64,000 nucleotides of DNA from Saprospiraceae bacterium (lineage in GTDB: Bacteria; Bacteroidota; Bacteroidia; Chitinophagales; Saprospiraceae): contig JADKBO010000059.1 of the NCBI GenBank assembly GCA_016715105.1, positions 310,001-374,000 on the forward strand. Direction: 5' to 3'. The position numbers and the translations under genes are program-made. Within the stretch, counting starts at the first letter, position 1. The number at the start of each line of letters is the position of its first letter. Shown piece by piece: positions 55,179-64,000 of this stretch. Under the pieces are notes generated by a model. The model saw nothing but the letters and a program-made list of their open reading frames with translations, was not told the DNA's origin and made no database searches.

Positions 55179-55396
55179 GGTAACTAATTGAAACACAGAG
55201 TACCCCAAAAGAATAAATTATATTTTCTTTGCGTACATTATAATTTTTTGTTCCAATAGCCGTTTAGTTATATGTTATTTATGCTAGTGTAAGTCAAAGT
55301 GTTACATTTTGGCAACATTTGAAGATTTTATTGCCCATAAATAAAATGGAATAATCATCCTTTTAATTTTCTAATTACACCCTAATTAACAAAGCA

Positions 55397-57601
55397 ATGA
55401 AAAAACTACTCGTGTTTTTATTGTTCCTAGTCTCAATTTGCTGCCAAAGCCAAATTGTGGGAAAATTCAATCTTGGTTTCGAAAATAAGAGTAAAATGGA
55501 CAGCCTTCCTGATGGATGGATTAAATGGGGATATTATCCTTTGGCTGCAGATGATATGGCACATTCTGGTAAAAGTTCTGGTAAAATCAGCTCATCTGAA
55601 GACGGTTCATTTGGAAGCATCGCTTACAAAATTCCAGCTAATTACAAAGGCGATTCCATTATGCTGGAAGGCTATATGAAAATCAAAGAAGTAAAAAATG
55701 GCTTCGCTGGTTTGCTACTACGCGTTGATGGCAATGGCAACGTTCTTGGATTTGACAACATGCAAAACCAAAATATTCAAGGAACAAAGGATTGGGAAAA
55801 ATATAGCATTACGCTCGATTTTCCGAGGGACGCCGAAAACATATTTGTTGCAGGAATTCTTTCCGGCAAAGGTGAAGCTTGGTTTGATGATTTTACTTTG
55901 ACAATTGACGGTAATAATGTTCAAACCTTGCCAGAAATTAAAAAAGAAGTTTCCAAAGCATCACTCGATAAAGAATTTGATAAAGGGTCCAACATTCAAA
56001 TTTCAAGTCTAAGTTTAGAAACCAACACTAATCTCGAATTAATGGGTCGCATTTGGGGCTTTTTAAAATATCATCATCCTCAAATCGCTAAAGGAAATTA
56101 CAATTGGGACTATGAACTTTTCAGAATTTTGCCAAAATATATGGAAGCTCAAAATTCAGACCAAAGAGAAGATTTATTAATCCATTGGATCAACTCCTTG
56201 GGTTCAATAGAAAAATGCACATCTTGCCAATCAACAGTTGAAAACGCTAAAATCAAACCTGATTTAAAATGGCTTGATAATTTAGGACTTGGTTTAAAAA
56301 ATAAATTACTTTTCGTTTACGAAAATCGTTCACAAGAATCCAATTATTATGTAGGCCTAGCTCCAGGAATTGGTAATCCTGAATTTAAAAATGAAAATCA
56401 ATATATAATGATGACTTACCCTGATGATGGTTTTAGGCTTTTGTCACTTTACAGATATTGGAACATGATCAATTATTTTTTCCCATACAAACACTTAATG
56501 GATAAAGATTGGAATAACACATTAGGTGAGTATATACCCGCTTTTATAAATGCAAGGAATGAGTTGGAATATGAAATGGCAACCATACAAATTATTGGAG
56601 AAATCCAAGACACACACGCCAATCTCTGGGGCGGAGCAGATAAGATAGAGGCTTGGAAAGGAACAAATTATCCCTCAATACATGTGCGTTTCATAGAAAA
56701 TCAATTGGTGGTTACAGATTATTATAAGCCAGAAATGAGCTCAATTGTTGGCTTAAAAGTAGGAGATGTGATCACAAAAATCGATGACGTGCCCATCTCG
56801 ACCATTATGGAAGAAAAATCCAAATATTATCCTGCTTCCAATTTGCCTACTATGCTGAGAGATCTTTCTGGAGACATACTTCGATCAAATGCTCCAGACA
56901 TTGAAATAAATTATCTTTCTGAAAAGGGAGTGGAGCAAAAAATGACGTTAAAACTTTATCCCAAAAATGAAGCTGCAGTTTACCATTGGTACAAAACCAG
57001 TAATGAAAAATCTTATAAAAAGCTATCCGATCAAATTGGCTACATTACATTACAGACCATTCAAGCAGAGGACATTCCCAATATTATGGTTGATTTTAAA
57101 GACACCAAAGGAATTATCATTGACATCCGTAATTATCCAGCTAACTTTGTCCCCTTTAGTTTAGGTTCGTTTTTTGTTTCCCACTCAACACCTTTTGTAA
57201 AATTCACTTCAGGAAATATCAGTAATCCTGGAACATTCACCTATTCTGAAAACCTAGAAATACCTTCTCAAGACAATACATACAAAGGGAAATTAATCAT
57301 CTTGGTCAATGAATTGACTCAAAGCCAGGCAGAATACACCTCTATGGCTTTTAGAGCCGGTCCTAATACAACCATTATAGGAAGTACCACGGCTGGAGCA
57401 GATGGAAATGTCTCAACGATTTTATTACCAGGAGGCCTCAGGACAATGATCTCTGGTATTGGAGTATATTATCCCGATGGAACAGAAACTCAAAGGATCG
57501 GTATAATTCCTGATATTGTGTGCAAACCCACAATTGCAGGCATTAGAGCTGGTAAAGATGAATTAATGGAAAAGGCGATTGAAGTAATTTTGGGAGATTG
57601 A
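55397..57601 (+). CDS. S41 family peptidase (C-terminal processing/tricorn-like), exported
   Basis: The 734-residue protein has a signal peptide (SICCQSQ) and a carbohydrate-binding-like N-terminal beta domain (to about residue 175). The S41 region follows, with the PDZ-like core SSIVGLKVGDVITKIDDVPI (about 455-475) and the protease fold. The catalytic Ser is in ELTQSQAEYTSMAFRAG and the general base Lys region is near IGSTTAGADGNVS. The combination with a jelly-roll-like N-domain is seen in Bacteroidota tail-specific proteases. It would act in the periplasm or at the surface. It lies alone on the plus strand. Confidence 0.88.
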   Translation: MKKLLVFLLFLVSICCQSQIVGKFNLGFENKSKMDSLPDGWIKWGYYPLAADDMAHSGKSSGKISSSEDGSFGSIAYKIPANYKGDSIMLEGYMKIKEVKNGFAGLLLRVDGNGNVLGFDNMQNQNIQGTKDWEKYSITLDFPRDAENIFVAGILSGKGEAWFDDFTLTIDGNNVQTLPEIKKEVSKASLDKEFDKGSNIQISSLSLETNTNLELMGRIWGFLKYHHPQIAKGNYNWDYELFRILPKYMEAQNSDQREDLLIHWINSLGSIEKCTSCQSTVENAKIKPDLKWLDNLGLGLKNKLLFVYENRSQESNYYVGLAPGIGNPEFKNENQYIMMTYPDDGFRLLSLYRYWNMINYFFPYKHLMDKDWNNTLGEYIPAFINARNELEYEMATIQIIGEIQDTHANLWGGADKIEAWKGTNYPSIHVRFIENQLVVTDYYKPEMSSIVGLKVGDVITKIDDVPISTIMEEKSKYYPASNLPTMLRDLSGDILRSNAPDIEINYLSEKGVEQKMTLKLYPKNEAAVYHWYKTSNEKSYKKLSDQIGYITLQTIQAEDIPNIMVDFKDTKGIIIDIRNYPANFVPFSLGSFFVSHSTPFVKFTSGNISNPGTFTYSENLEIPSQDNTYKGKLIILVNELTQSQAEYTSMAFRAGPNTTIIGSTTAGADGNVSTILLPGGLRTMISGIGVYYPDGTETQRIGIIPDIVCKPTIAGIRAGKDELMEKAIEVILGD

Positions 57602-57723
57602 AAATTATGTGGCAGATAAAGTTCTACTTTTCACTATAAAAGTCCAAAAAACTAATAATATTTGAGACAATTTTAGCACTCTTCATTTAATCAACAATCT
57701 GCCAAATCAACTAAGACAATTTT

Positions 57724-58485
57724 ATGACGTCCATTTCCAATAGTACCAAATACGGCTTTGAATTTTTATCCATATTTATTGCCGTTATTTCTGCATTTGC
57801 ACTAAACAATTGGAATGAAAATAGAAAAAATGCACTTTCAGAGAACAAAATACTCACAGAAATTTCAAATGGGCTCAAAAAAGACTTAGTGGATATTAAG
57901 GACAATATTGGCGGTCACCATATGGGTATTGCTGCTTGCGATTATTTTAGGGAAGCAATTATGGGTAAAAATGTCAACATTGACTCTTTCATGTTGTATT
58001 ATTATACCATCACTCGCGATTTCATCAATATTCAAAACATCGCTGGATATGAAACTTTAAAATCTAGAGGTTTGGAATTGATCAAAAATGATTCTTTAAG
58101 ACTTAAAATCATTACCATTTATGAATATGAATACAATACTTTGCGAAAATTAGAGGAAGAATATTCAGAAATGCAATTTCATGAAACCTATTTTAAAGAA
58201 TTAAATGAGGAATTAGCACCAAATTTTAAATTTACCAGTGATGGAAAAATAAATGGAATTCATACCCCTCTACAAATTCAACCAAAAAATAGAAATAAAC
58301 TGTTGGTGTATTTCTGGAAAATTAAAACCAATAGATCCTTTATCCTTGAGTTCTACTCCCAAATTGAAAGAGAAATCAAAGAGGTCATTCAAGATATTGA
58401 TGATGAAATTAAAGTCAAATCCAAAAGGAATAAACCTTTAGTCGTAAAGGATACCTCTAGTATCACGAGCCCTGCCATCAAATAA
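57724..58485 (+). CDS. DUF6090-like membrane-anchored protein
   Basis: The 253-residue protein has one N-terminal membrane helix, YGFEFLSIFIAVISAFALNN, followed directly by WNENRKNALSENKILTEISN. This is the WNE-R pattern of a Bacteroidota-specific family (DUF6090). The rest is helical and coiled-coil-like with LKKDLVDIKDNI and a basic C-terminus. The role of the family is unknown. It starts at ATG 57724 after a 122-base gap. Confidence 0.75.
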   Translation: MTSISNSTKYGFEFLSIFIAVISAFALNNWNENRKNALSENKILTEISNGLKKDLVDIKDNIGGHHMGIAACDYFREAIMGKNVNIDSFMLYYYTITRDFINIQNIAGYETLKSRGLELIKNDSLRLKIITIYEYEYNTLRKLEEEYSEMQFHETYFKELNEELAPNFKFTSDGKINGIHTPLQIQPKNRNKLLVYFWKIKTNRSFILEFYSQIEREIKEVIQDIDDEIKVKSKRNKPLVVKDTSSITSPAIK

Positions 58486-58724
58486 TATTACTTCTAGAAC
58501 CCCATTTGACAAAACTTAATAAGCCAATTTTTTTAATATTCCCAAATTTATTATTTTTATGCCAATATCAATCTATGAGCTTTAAAATCAAAAATTTATA
58601 AAATTTCGAGTTTAAGGTCAATTTAATTTCTAAGCAGCAATTACACATTTCTAACATAAAACCGGATATAAATAGGGATGCCGAAAACCATTTAAGAGTA
58701 GGCCAATTCAATAATCAACTTCAA

Positions 58725-59333
58725 ATGAAAAAAACTTTTCTATTTAAATTAGGGCTCGGCTTTTTTGTGCTTGCGCCAACATTTCATGCTTGTTCAGGCG
58801 GTGGAGGAGGTGGAGCAGAACAGAAAATAGTTAGCCCAGTCATTGCTGAGCCAACCCAAGAAGAAGTCATCAAACAAGGAGAACATTTAGTAACCATCAT
58901 GGGCTGCAACGATTGCCATTCCCCCAAACAAATAGGCGCAAAAGGTCCCGAAATCATTGCTGACCTCATGTTGTCAGGCTACCCTAGCGATCGACCTGTT
59001 TTAAAGTTTGATAGCCCACTCATTAAAGAAGGATTTTCTATGTTTTACCCTGACTTGAGTGCAGCAGCCGGACCGTGGGGTGTTTCATTTGCTGGAAACC
59101 TCACACCTGATGAATCAGGTATTGGTAACTGGACGGAAGCGCAATTTAAAAAAGCTTTGACCGAAGGTAAACTCAAAGGACTTGATACCGGTCGTACTTT
59201 GTTGCCTCCAATGCCATGGGAAAACTACAAATCATTGACAAACGATGACGTTCATGCAATTTACAGTTATCTGAAAAGCATTAAACCTGTTAAGAATATC
59301 GTACCAAATCCAATTACTCCAGATAAAATGTAG
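58725..59333 (+). CDS. Monoheme cytochrome c lipoprotein
   Basis: The 202-residue protein has a lipobox (APTFHACSGGGGGG, Cys about 23) with a glycine spacer, then a class I-like cytochrome domain with one CxxCH (IMGCNDCHSPKQIGAKG). The probable distal Met lies in LLPPMPWENYKSLTNDDVHA, and YSYLKSIKPVKNIVP ends the domain. Cytochromes of this shape serve as electron carriers to terminal oxidases or as partners of dehydrogenases. A strong terminator follows its stop codon. The upstream gap 58486-58724 has nothing recognised. Confidence 0.9.
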   Translation: MKKTFLFKLGLGFFVLAPTFHACSGGGGGGAEQKIVSPVIAEPTQEEVIKQGEHLVTIMGCNDCHSPKQIGAKGPEIIADLMLSGYPSDRPVLKFDSPLIKEGFSMFYPDLSAAAGPWGVSFAGNLTPDESGIGNWTEAQFKKALTEGKLKGLDTGRTLLPPMPWENYKSLTNDDVHAIYSYLKSIKPVKNIVPNPITPDKM

Positions 59334-59368
59334 TGGGAGGGCTATTAAAAAATATAATTTATTACAAA

Positions 59369-59404
59369 AATATAGAGGCTCGATATTGGGCCTCTATATT
59401 TTTT
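59369..59404 (+). terminator. Intrinsic terminator after the cytochrome c gene
   Basis: AATATAGAGGC (59369-59379) pairs perfectly with GCCTCTATATT (59390-59400) around a ten-base loop, and four more T follow. It ends transcription 36 bases after the stop codon. The rest of the gap to 59760 holds only AT-rich sequence, including a weak AAAGTGAAAA/ATTTTACTTT dyad near 59585. Confidence 0.85.
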
Positions 59405-59760
59405 ACATTCAATGGTTGGTCATTCCTTTGCAGAAGCAGGGAAACGTTATTTCTATTATGTCAATGAATTTTATAGGAACATTGGTAGAAACGCCAAAAT
59501 TTTGCATATTCACAAATATTAGTTTAACCCCGTGCATAATCAGGGACACGTGTGGTTGGATAGGCGGATTTCAATGATTTAATAAAGTGAAAAATTTTAC
59601 TTTCCTTTTTCGAACTCAAGGCCAATTTCCCAAGAAACAAATAATACAACAATTATACTTTTTTGTGTAAGAATTTGAGTACTGATGGATGTTATCTTTC
59701 CTGTTTAATGTTCCATTATTGCAAAGCAAACCAATGGGAAGTAATATTATAAACATCAAA

Positions 59761-60363
59761 ATGAAAATTTTTCTAGTAATTCTTCTCATCGCATTTGTGC
59801 TATTTCTTGCTTTTCAGATATATACATTCATGTCAACAAAAAAGTCGGAAACTCAACCCTACACCATTATTAAAAATGAAGATCAATTCGAAATAAGGCA
59901 TTATCCGGCAGCAACCATGGCTCAAATTTCCTCCACTTCAAAATCATATCGAGATTTGGGAAGTTCTGGATTTGGCAAGTTGGCAAATTATATATTTGGC
60001 GGCAACAGCGATAAAAAACAAATTGCCATGACATCGCCCGTTCACATGAATATTGGAGATTCTATTTCAACAATGTCTTTTGTGATGCCTTCCAATTTCA
60101 CAAAAGAGGATTTACCAACCCCAAATAATGCAGAAGTTAAAATTCAAATTTCAGAACCGGAAAATGTTGCGGTCATAAAATTTGACGGTTTTGCATCCAC
60201 CTCAAAAATAAACGAACAAAAAGCCAAACTTGAAAAATTATTGCAACAGCAAGGCATTTCTTATTATGGCAATTTTCGATACTTAGGATATAATCCGCCT
60301 TATCAAGTTTTGGGTAGGAGGAACGAAGTAATTGTCTCCATAAATATGAATCAGGAATTTTAA
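59761..60363 (+). CDS. SOUL family heme-binding protein
   Basis: From the ATG at 59761 the protein has 200 residues. It begins with one membrane helix or signal anchor (KIFLVILLIAFVLFLAFQIY) and then has the SOUL fold: PYTIIKNEDQFEIRHYPAAT, SGFGKLANYIFGGNSDKKQI, AMTSPVHMN, MSFVMPSNFT and YLGYNPPYQVLGRRNEVIVS. SOUL proteins bind heme or related tetrapyrroles. The anchor would hold the domain outside the cytoplasm. A start 24 codons earlier puts extra residues before the anchor and is less likely. Confidence 0.9.
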   Translation: MKIFLVILLIAFVLFLAFQIYTFMSTKKSETQPYTIIKNEDQFEIRHYPAATMAQISSTSKSYRDLGSSGFGKLANYIFGGNSDKKQIAMTSPVHMNIGDSISTMSFVMPSNFTKEDLPTPNNAEVKIQISEPENVAVIKFDGFASTSKINEQKAKLEKLLQQQGISYYGNFRYLGYNPPYQVLGRRNEVIVSINMNQEF

Positions 60364-60591
60364 GTAGAAGATTATAGAAGAGCAGCATAAGAAAATTTAT
60401 CAATCAAACTCAAATTACGACTTAAAATAAGGGTTAAGCTCTATAATTGTATGAAAATCACTCTCAAATCAAACATTCTTATTTTTACTTTGACAAATTT
60501 CCTAATTTTGGTGCGCTATAGTATGCCTTGATTTTTCAACGAATCAAACAATATATTCACTAAGCTTTACATTAAACAAATAAAAATAACG

Positions 60592-61200
60592 ATGATTGAC
60601 AATTTGAAAAAGTTTTTGAACGAGGAGCAAGACCCCAACGCAGTTGAAAAAATTGCTGGAAAGCTAAATGAACTTTTGATGAGCGGTGAAGTCGTCGAAT
60701 ACATAGCCGTACAAAAAAAGCCAGCTGTAAATATTGCACCTGATTCGATAGCTTTGACCAATAAAAGAATAATCTTCTGTAGGCCAAGGAATTTGGGAAT
60801 ATCCATGGATTTTACAGACTATCTTTGGAAAGATATTACGGATTGTCACGTCAAAGAAGGCATGTTGGGTTCAGATTTTACGATGAGAACTGTAAAAGGT
60901 GGGGAAGATAAAATCGATTACTTGCCAAAAACTCAGGCTAGAAAACTCTATGCCATTGCACAAGAACAAGAAGAAAAACAAAGAGAATATCGTCGCCAAT
61001 TGGACCTTGAAGACAAAAGAGCTGCTGCGGGTAACATCAGTTTGAGTGCCAGTACTCCTGCACCTGCGGCCCCAACTCCACCCGTTGCAGAAGACGAAAT
61101 CATGGCTCTGTTGAAAAAACTCAAATCATTATTTGAAAATGACTTGATCAGCCAACAGGAATATGAAGCAAAAAAGGCTGAAATATTGTCGCGTTTATAA
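60592..61200 (+). CDS. Bacterial PH domain protein with C-terminal SHOCT domain
   Basis: The 202-residue protein has a PH-like domain (about 30-125) with EYIAVQKKPAVNIAPDSIAL, TNKRIIFCRPRNLGISMDFT and SDFTMRTVKGGEDKIDYLPK. A charged helix follows (EEKQREYRRQLDLEDKRAAA) and a proline linker leads to a SHOCT motif at the end (LLKKLKSLFENDLISQQEYE, AKKAEIL). PH plus SHOCT proteins are widespread, cytoplasmic and of unknown role, perhaps membrane or protein scaffolds. Confidence 0.85.
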   Translation: MIDNLKKFLNEEQDPNAVEKIAGKLNELLMSGEVVEYIAVQKKPAVNIAPDSIALTNKRIIFCRPRNLGISMDFTDYLWKDITDCHVKEGMLGSDFTMRTVKGGEDKIDYLPKTQARKLYAIAQEQEEKQREYRRQLDLEDKRAAAGNISLSASTPAPAAPTPPVAEDEIMALLKKLKSLFENDLISQQEYEAKKAEILSRL

Positions 61201-61253
61201 GAACTTTCTTTCCATTACTTGGTATGTAATCAAAAGTTTAACTGCCAAATAAC

Positions 61254-62069
61254 TTGGAAATATCAACGGACATAAGGAAACTTTTTAAACCCATTCAACC
61301 GACAATCAAAATTTCGGATGAAGAGGTCACATACGATGAAGTTTTACCAAACCTAGGGCTTCAGAACATCATTTATTGTTATTGGCAACTCAAAACGAAA
61401 GAAACGTTATCAACACCATTTTACTATAGGGTGGTTGCAGATGGTTGTATTGATATCTTTTTTGAACTCGATAAACCTGAAGAAAATTTTGTCATGGGAT
61501 TTTGCAAAAAATTCACAGAATTCCCGCTCGCCCATTCATTCAATTATATTGGCGTGCGTTTTTTACCGACCATGTTTACCCAATTATTCAAAATAGATGC
61601 TTCTGAAATCAGCAATCGTTTTGAATCATTGGCCTTGGTAGTGCCTTCAATGGCCCATTTTATTTCGGACAACCTTCACTCCGGCCAAAAGTTAGAACTG
61701 ATAAAAGAAAAATTTGATACCTATTTCTTAGAATTGGTAAAAAAATCAACGTTTGATGACGACAACAGACTCTATGGTGCGCTTGAAATTATCCTCCTAA
61801 GGTCTGGTGTTTTGGATATAGAAAGAGATTTAAATACTGGCATCAGCCAAAGGCAATTACGCAGACTTTTTGAATACTATATTGGCGATACGGCCAAAAC
61901 TTTCAGCAAAGTAGTTAGATTTCAAAATATTCTAAGGGCAAAACCTTCTACCCAAAGTTTGCGGCAAAACAAACTTTTCTTCGATGTGGGGTATTACGAC
62001 CAAGCTCACTTCATCAAAGAATTCAAGAATTTTTATGGCGTAAGTCCAAGCAAGGCATTTGGCAGGTGA
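61254..62069 (+). CDS. AraC family transcriptional regulator with DUF6597-type N-domain
   Basis: The 271-residue protein has an N-terminal sensing domain (IIYCYWQLKTKETLSTPFYY, VADGCIDIFFELDKPEENFV) and a C-terminal AraC helix-turn-helix pair (LNTGISQRQLRRLFEYYIGD; FFDVGYYDQAHFIKEFKNFY; GVSPSKAF). Stop codons close upstream leave TTG at 61254 as the best start. It is followed 69 bases later by a VOC gene in the same direction, which may be its target. Confidence 0.85.
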   Translation: MEISTDIRKLFKPIQPTIKISDEEVTYDEVLPNLGLQNIIYCYWQLKTKETLSTPFYYRVVADGCIDIFFELDKPEENFVMGFCKKFTEFPLAHSFNYIGVRFLPTMFTQLFKIDASEISNRFESLALVVPSMAHFISDNLHSGQKLELIKEKFDTYFLELVKKSTFDDDNRLYGALEIILLRSGVLDIERDLNTGISQRQLRRLFEYYIGDTAKTFSKVVRFQNILRAKPSTQSLRQNKLFFDVGYYDQAHFIKEFKNFYGVSPSKAFGR

Positions 62070-62138
62070 ATATGGCCGATTTTTACAATACTTGTCCTAA
62101 AGTTTAATTGAGCTTTGCATAAAATAAAACTAAAAAAG

Positions 62139-62519
62139 ATGAAATTAAACGCAGGCATTGTAACGTCAAAATTGGCAGAAAGTAAGGAATTTTATACCAA
62201 AGTCCTTGGCTTTGGAGTGACATTCGAAAATGAATTTTATTTACTCATGCATACACCAAACAAGGAAGCTGAAATTAGCTTTTTACTTCCTGAACATCCA
62301 AGTCAACAACCTTTTTTTCATCAGCCATTTCAAGGACAAGGAATTTATTTGACCATTGAATTGGAGGATGTGGATTCTTTATATTTAACTCTAAAAAAAC
62401 AGGGAATAGATATCAAAATTGACATTCGAGACGAGCCATGGGGAGATAGGCATTTTGCTATTGAAGACCCAAATGGTATTGGCATTGACTTGGTAAAATA
62501 TGCATCACCTCAGGAATAA
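62139..62519 (+). CDS. VOC/glyoxalase family protein
   Basis: From the ATG at 62139 the protein has 126 residues and the bleomycin-resistance/glyoxalase form: NAGIVTSKLAESKEFYTKVL, GFGVTFENEFYLLMH, LTIELEDVDSLYLTLKKQGI and RHFAIEDPNGIGIDLVKYAS. DEPWGDRHFAIEDPNG is the typical C-terminal motif. The ligand is unknown. It is probably co-transcribed with the AraC-type regulator gene before it. Confidence 0.88.
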   Translation: MKLNAGIVTSKLAESKEFYTKVLGFGVTFENEFYLLMHTPNKEAEISFLLPEHPSQQPFFHQPFQGQGIYLTIELEDVDSLYLTLKKQGIDIKIDIRDEPWGDRHFAIEDPNGIGIDLVKYASPQE

Positions 62520-62679
62520 AAATAGTACTTAAAAAAAAACTACTAACAAATGATATTTTAATGACCGCTTCCATATCTCCCATAAAATATTGTAAATCTT
62601 CAGTTTAAATATGTAACAATTTATAAAATAATTGGCTCAACTTGTGAAGTAACAAATCTTGTTACAAAATAATATCAAC

Positions 62680-63760
62680 TTGAAAAGAAGAAATTTCATT
62701 GCACTGGCTGGAACGACCATTGTAACTGCCAGTGGTATTTATTATTTATCAAGTGATACGGGAACTTCAATAGAGCCGACACTAGGAATAAATCCGACAA
62801 AAACATACCCATCAAAGATGCTTTTGAGAGAGATATCTTATTTTTAGCATCTCGTGCTCCAAGTGGACACAATACACAACCTTGGTTTGTAATTTACATC
62901 AAACCATATCATTGGATCATTGGAAACGATAAAAGCAAATGGCTTCCGCTGTAGATCCTACACAAAGGGAACAGTGATGTCTATTGCGCTTTTTTGCAAA
63001 AATATAGAATACGCAGCCCAGGATTCAGGATATTCTTGCCACTTTACGCTACTGGCGTCTTCCAATCAAGACGAAAACATGATGGAAGTTCATTTAATAA
63101 AATCAAGTCGATTGAGCATTGACATTCAAAAAATAAAACAAAGAAGAACGGTAAGATCAAAATTTTTGGATGTTGTTTTGAAAGAAGATGATTTAAATTA
63201 TTTAACTCGAAATGAAACTGAATTCATCCATTACATTCCAAATACCTCGAAAGAGCATCTATGGCTGAATGAACAAACCATTGTAGCCAATAAGATTCAA
63301 ACCAATCGAGCTGATGCACAAAAGGAGTTATCAGAATGGATCCGTTTTTCTAGTAAAGATGCCCAAACTCACGCTGATGGGCTGACCGTGGCAAGTATGG
63401 AAATAAAAGGTATAACAGCTTGGTACTGGAAATTTTTACAAAAGTCCGATGTGATGAAGGAGAGTTTAAAGAAAAGTGTTAACGAGTCAAAGAACAAGTG
63501 GCCATTCACAGGTTGGTTGCTCATTACTAGCAAAGATGATACAGTTGCATCCTTATTAGAAACTGGCAAACGTCTACAACGACTATTATTGAAAATCAAG
63601 AAAGAAATATTGCCATTCACCCGATGACTCAAATTCTAGAAGAGACCAGACCATTGCTCAAACCAGGACTAGCCCAACAAATTCAGCTCATTTACGTATT
63701 GGTTAAAATTATCCAAAACCTGTTTCATTGAGAAGTCCATTGGAGAGGTTTAAGAACATA
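62680..63760 (+). pseudogene. Acg-type nitroreductase-fold oxidoreductase, broken by many indels
   Basis: The N-terminus KRRNFIALAGTTIVTASG (from TTG 62680 or 62659) resembles a twin-arginine signal. The reading then shifts at the CCC run 62808-62810 into IKDAFERDILFLASRAPSGH and NTQPWFVIYIKP, shifts again near 62948 into AVDPTQRE, then several times up to 62997. A long intact stretch follows (NIEYAAQDSGY onwards, ending KKEILPFTR at 63625), and a further shift gives AIHPMTQILEE and NYPKPVSLRSPLERF. These segments match the flavin-dependent Acg/nitroreductase family in order. At least six small indels interrupt it, so it is dead or badly read. Confidence 0.7.
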
Positions 63761-63773
63761 AATTGGGAAATAA

Positions 63774-64000
63774 ATGAATCAATTACAGCACGCAACATCA
63801 TTTTTGTTTACTTGGCTTCCTAGGTATTAGCGTAGCGGTGGTGGGAGCAATTATTTCTCCGTCAGAGTTGCTCGGAGGTTTACCTTGTCAATTTTAAAAA
63901 TTCTCCTTTTACAATTTTTTAGTGCCCGGTATTATATTATTTGTCATACTTGGTCTCAGTCCAATATTGCTAATATTTGCATTACTTAAAAACCAACTCT
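63774..64000 (+). pseudogene. Small membrane protein fragment with frameshifts, runs off the window
   Basis: The frame from ATG 63774 reads MNQLQHATSFLFTW, then shifts to GFLGISVAVVGAIISPSELL and again to NFLVPGIILFVILGLSPILL, which has strong membrane-helix character. The three pieces form one plausible two-helix membrane protein only if at least two small indels are corrected. I do not recognise the family. It continues beyond the right edge. Confidence 0.45.

Overview
This is an AT-rich chromosomal segment from a member of the Bacteroidota. The evidence is a SusC/SusD pair, signal peptides and C-terminal domains of the type IX secretion kind, a PorZ-like protein, BatA-type and DUF4837-type proteins, the futalosine-pathway enzyme MqnD, and several start-proximal boxes of the form TAnnTTTG, the -7 element of this phylum. 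The gene mix resembles Saprospiria/Saprospiraceae, but that placement is inference. No rRNA or tRNA gene was recognised.

Layout. 1-1440: a left-truncated thioredoxin-fold exported protein and a DCC-family protein. 1668-8474: a TetR regulator and a complete tripartite ABC exporter (TolC, HlyD-type adaptor, two ATPases, two permeases). 8479-9283: a four-helix-bundle gene bracketed by inverted TGGTTAA/TTAACCA arrays, then a small unknown gene. 9336-17509: a SusC-SusD operon followed by a very large FG-GAP/ASPIC-UnbV lipoprotein. 17959-20653: GtrA-like membrane protein, a 40-bp-period array of dyads, a DUF4038-type glycosidase and a CDGSH protein. 20978-32125: cold-shock protein, a dihydroorotase homologue that lost its metal ligands, a BatA/vWA protein split by a frameshift, PorZ, MqnD, a GT-C glycosyltransferase and ThrS. 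32636-34024: Xaa-Pro aminopeptidase. 34105-34698: a 594-bp non-coding element with 15-bp terminal inverted repeats. 34761-41364: an apparent operon of a sortilin/BNR-type propeller protein, a PQQ-dependent dehydrogenase with a cytochrome c domain and a membrane-anchored five-heme cytochrome.

41496-44170 is the most unusual part. A solitary AAA ATPase with a C-terminal PD-(D/E)XK-like motif lies behind three 51-bp iterons, between ~155-bp direct repeats, next to a tandem array of hairpin units and a shortened ParD-like antitoxin gene. It looks like a mobile or formerly mobile cassette. 44342-62519 holds ordinary cargo: a pseudouridine synthase, an amidase, an amidohydrolase, a second sortilin-like protein with two frameshifts, FolB, DUF4837, glyoxalase-fold proteins, an S41 peptidase, a cytochrome c, a SOUL protein, a PH/SHOCT protein and an AraC-type regulator. 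62680-64000 holds two genes broken by many small indels.

A theme across the window is one-base indels at short runs that interrupt otherwise well conserved genes: BatA, the cytochrome, the second sortilin-like gene twice, and the right end many times. Consensus error is at least as likely as real decay, so these genes are annotated at full length with the breakpoints given. All calls rest on reading motifs, frames and repeats by eye; no database search was run.
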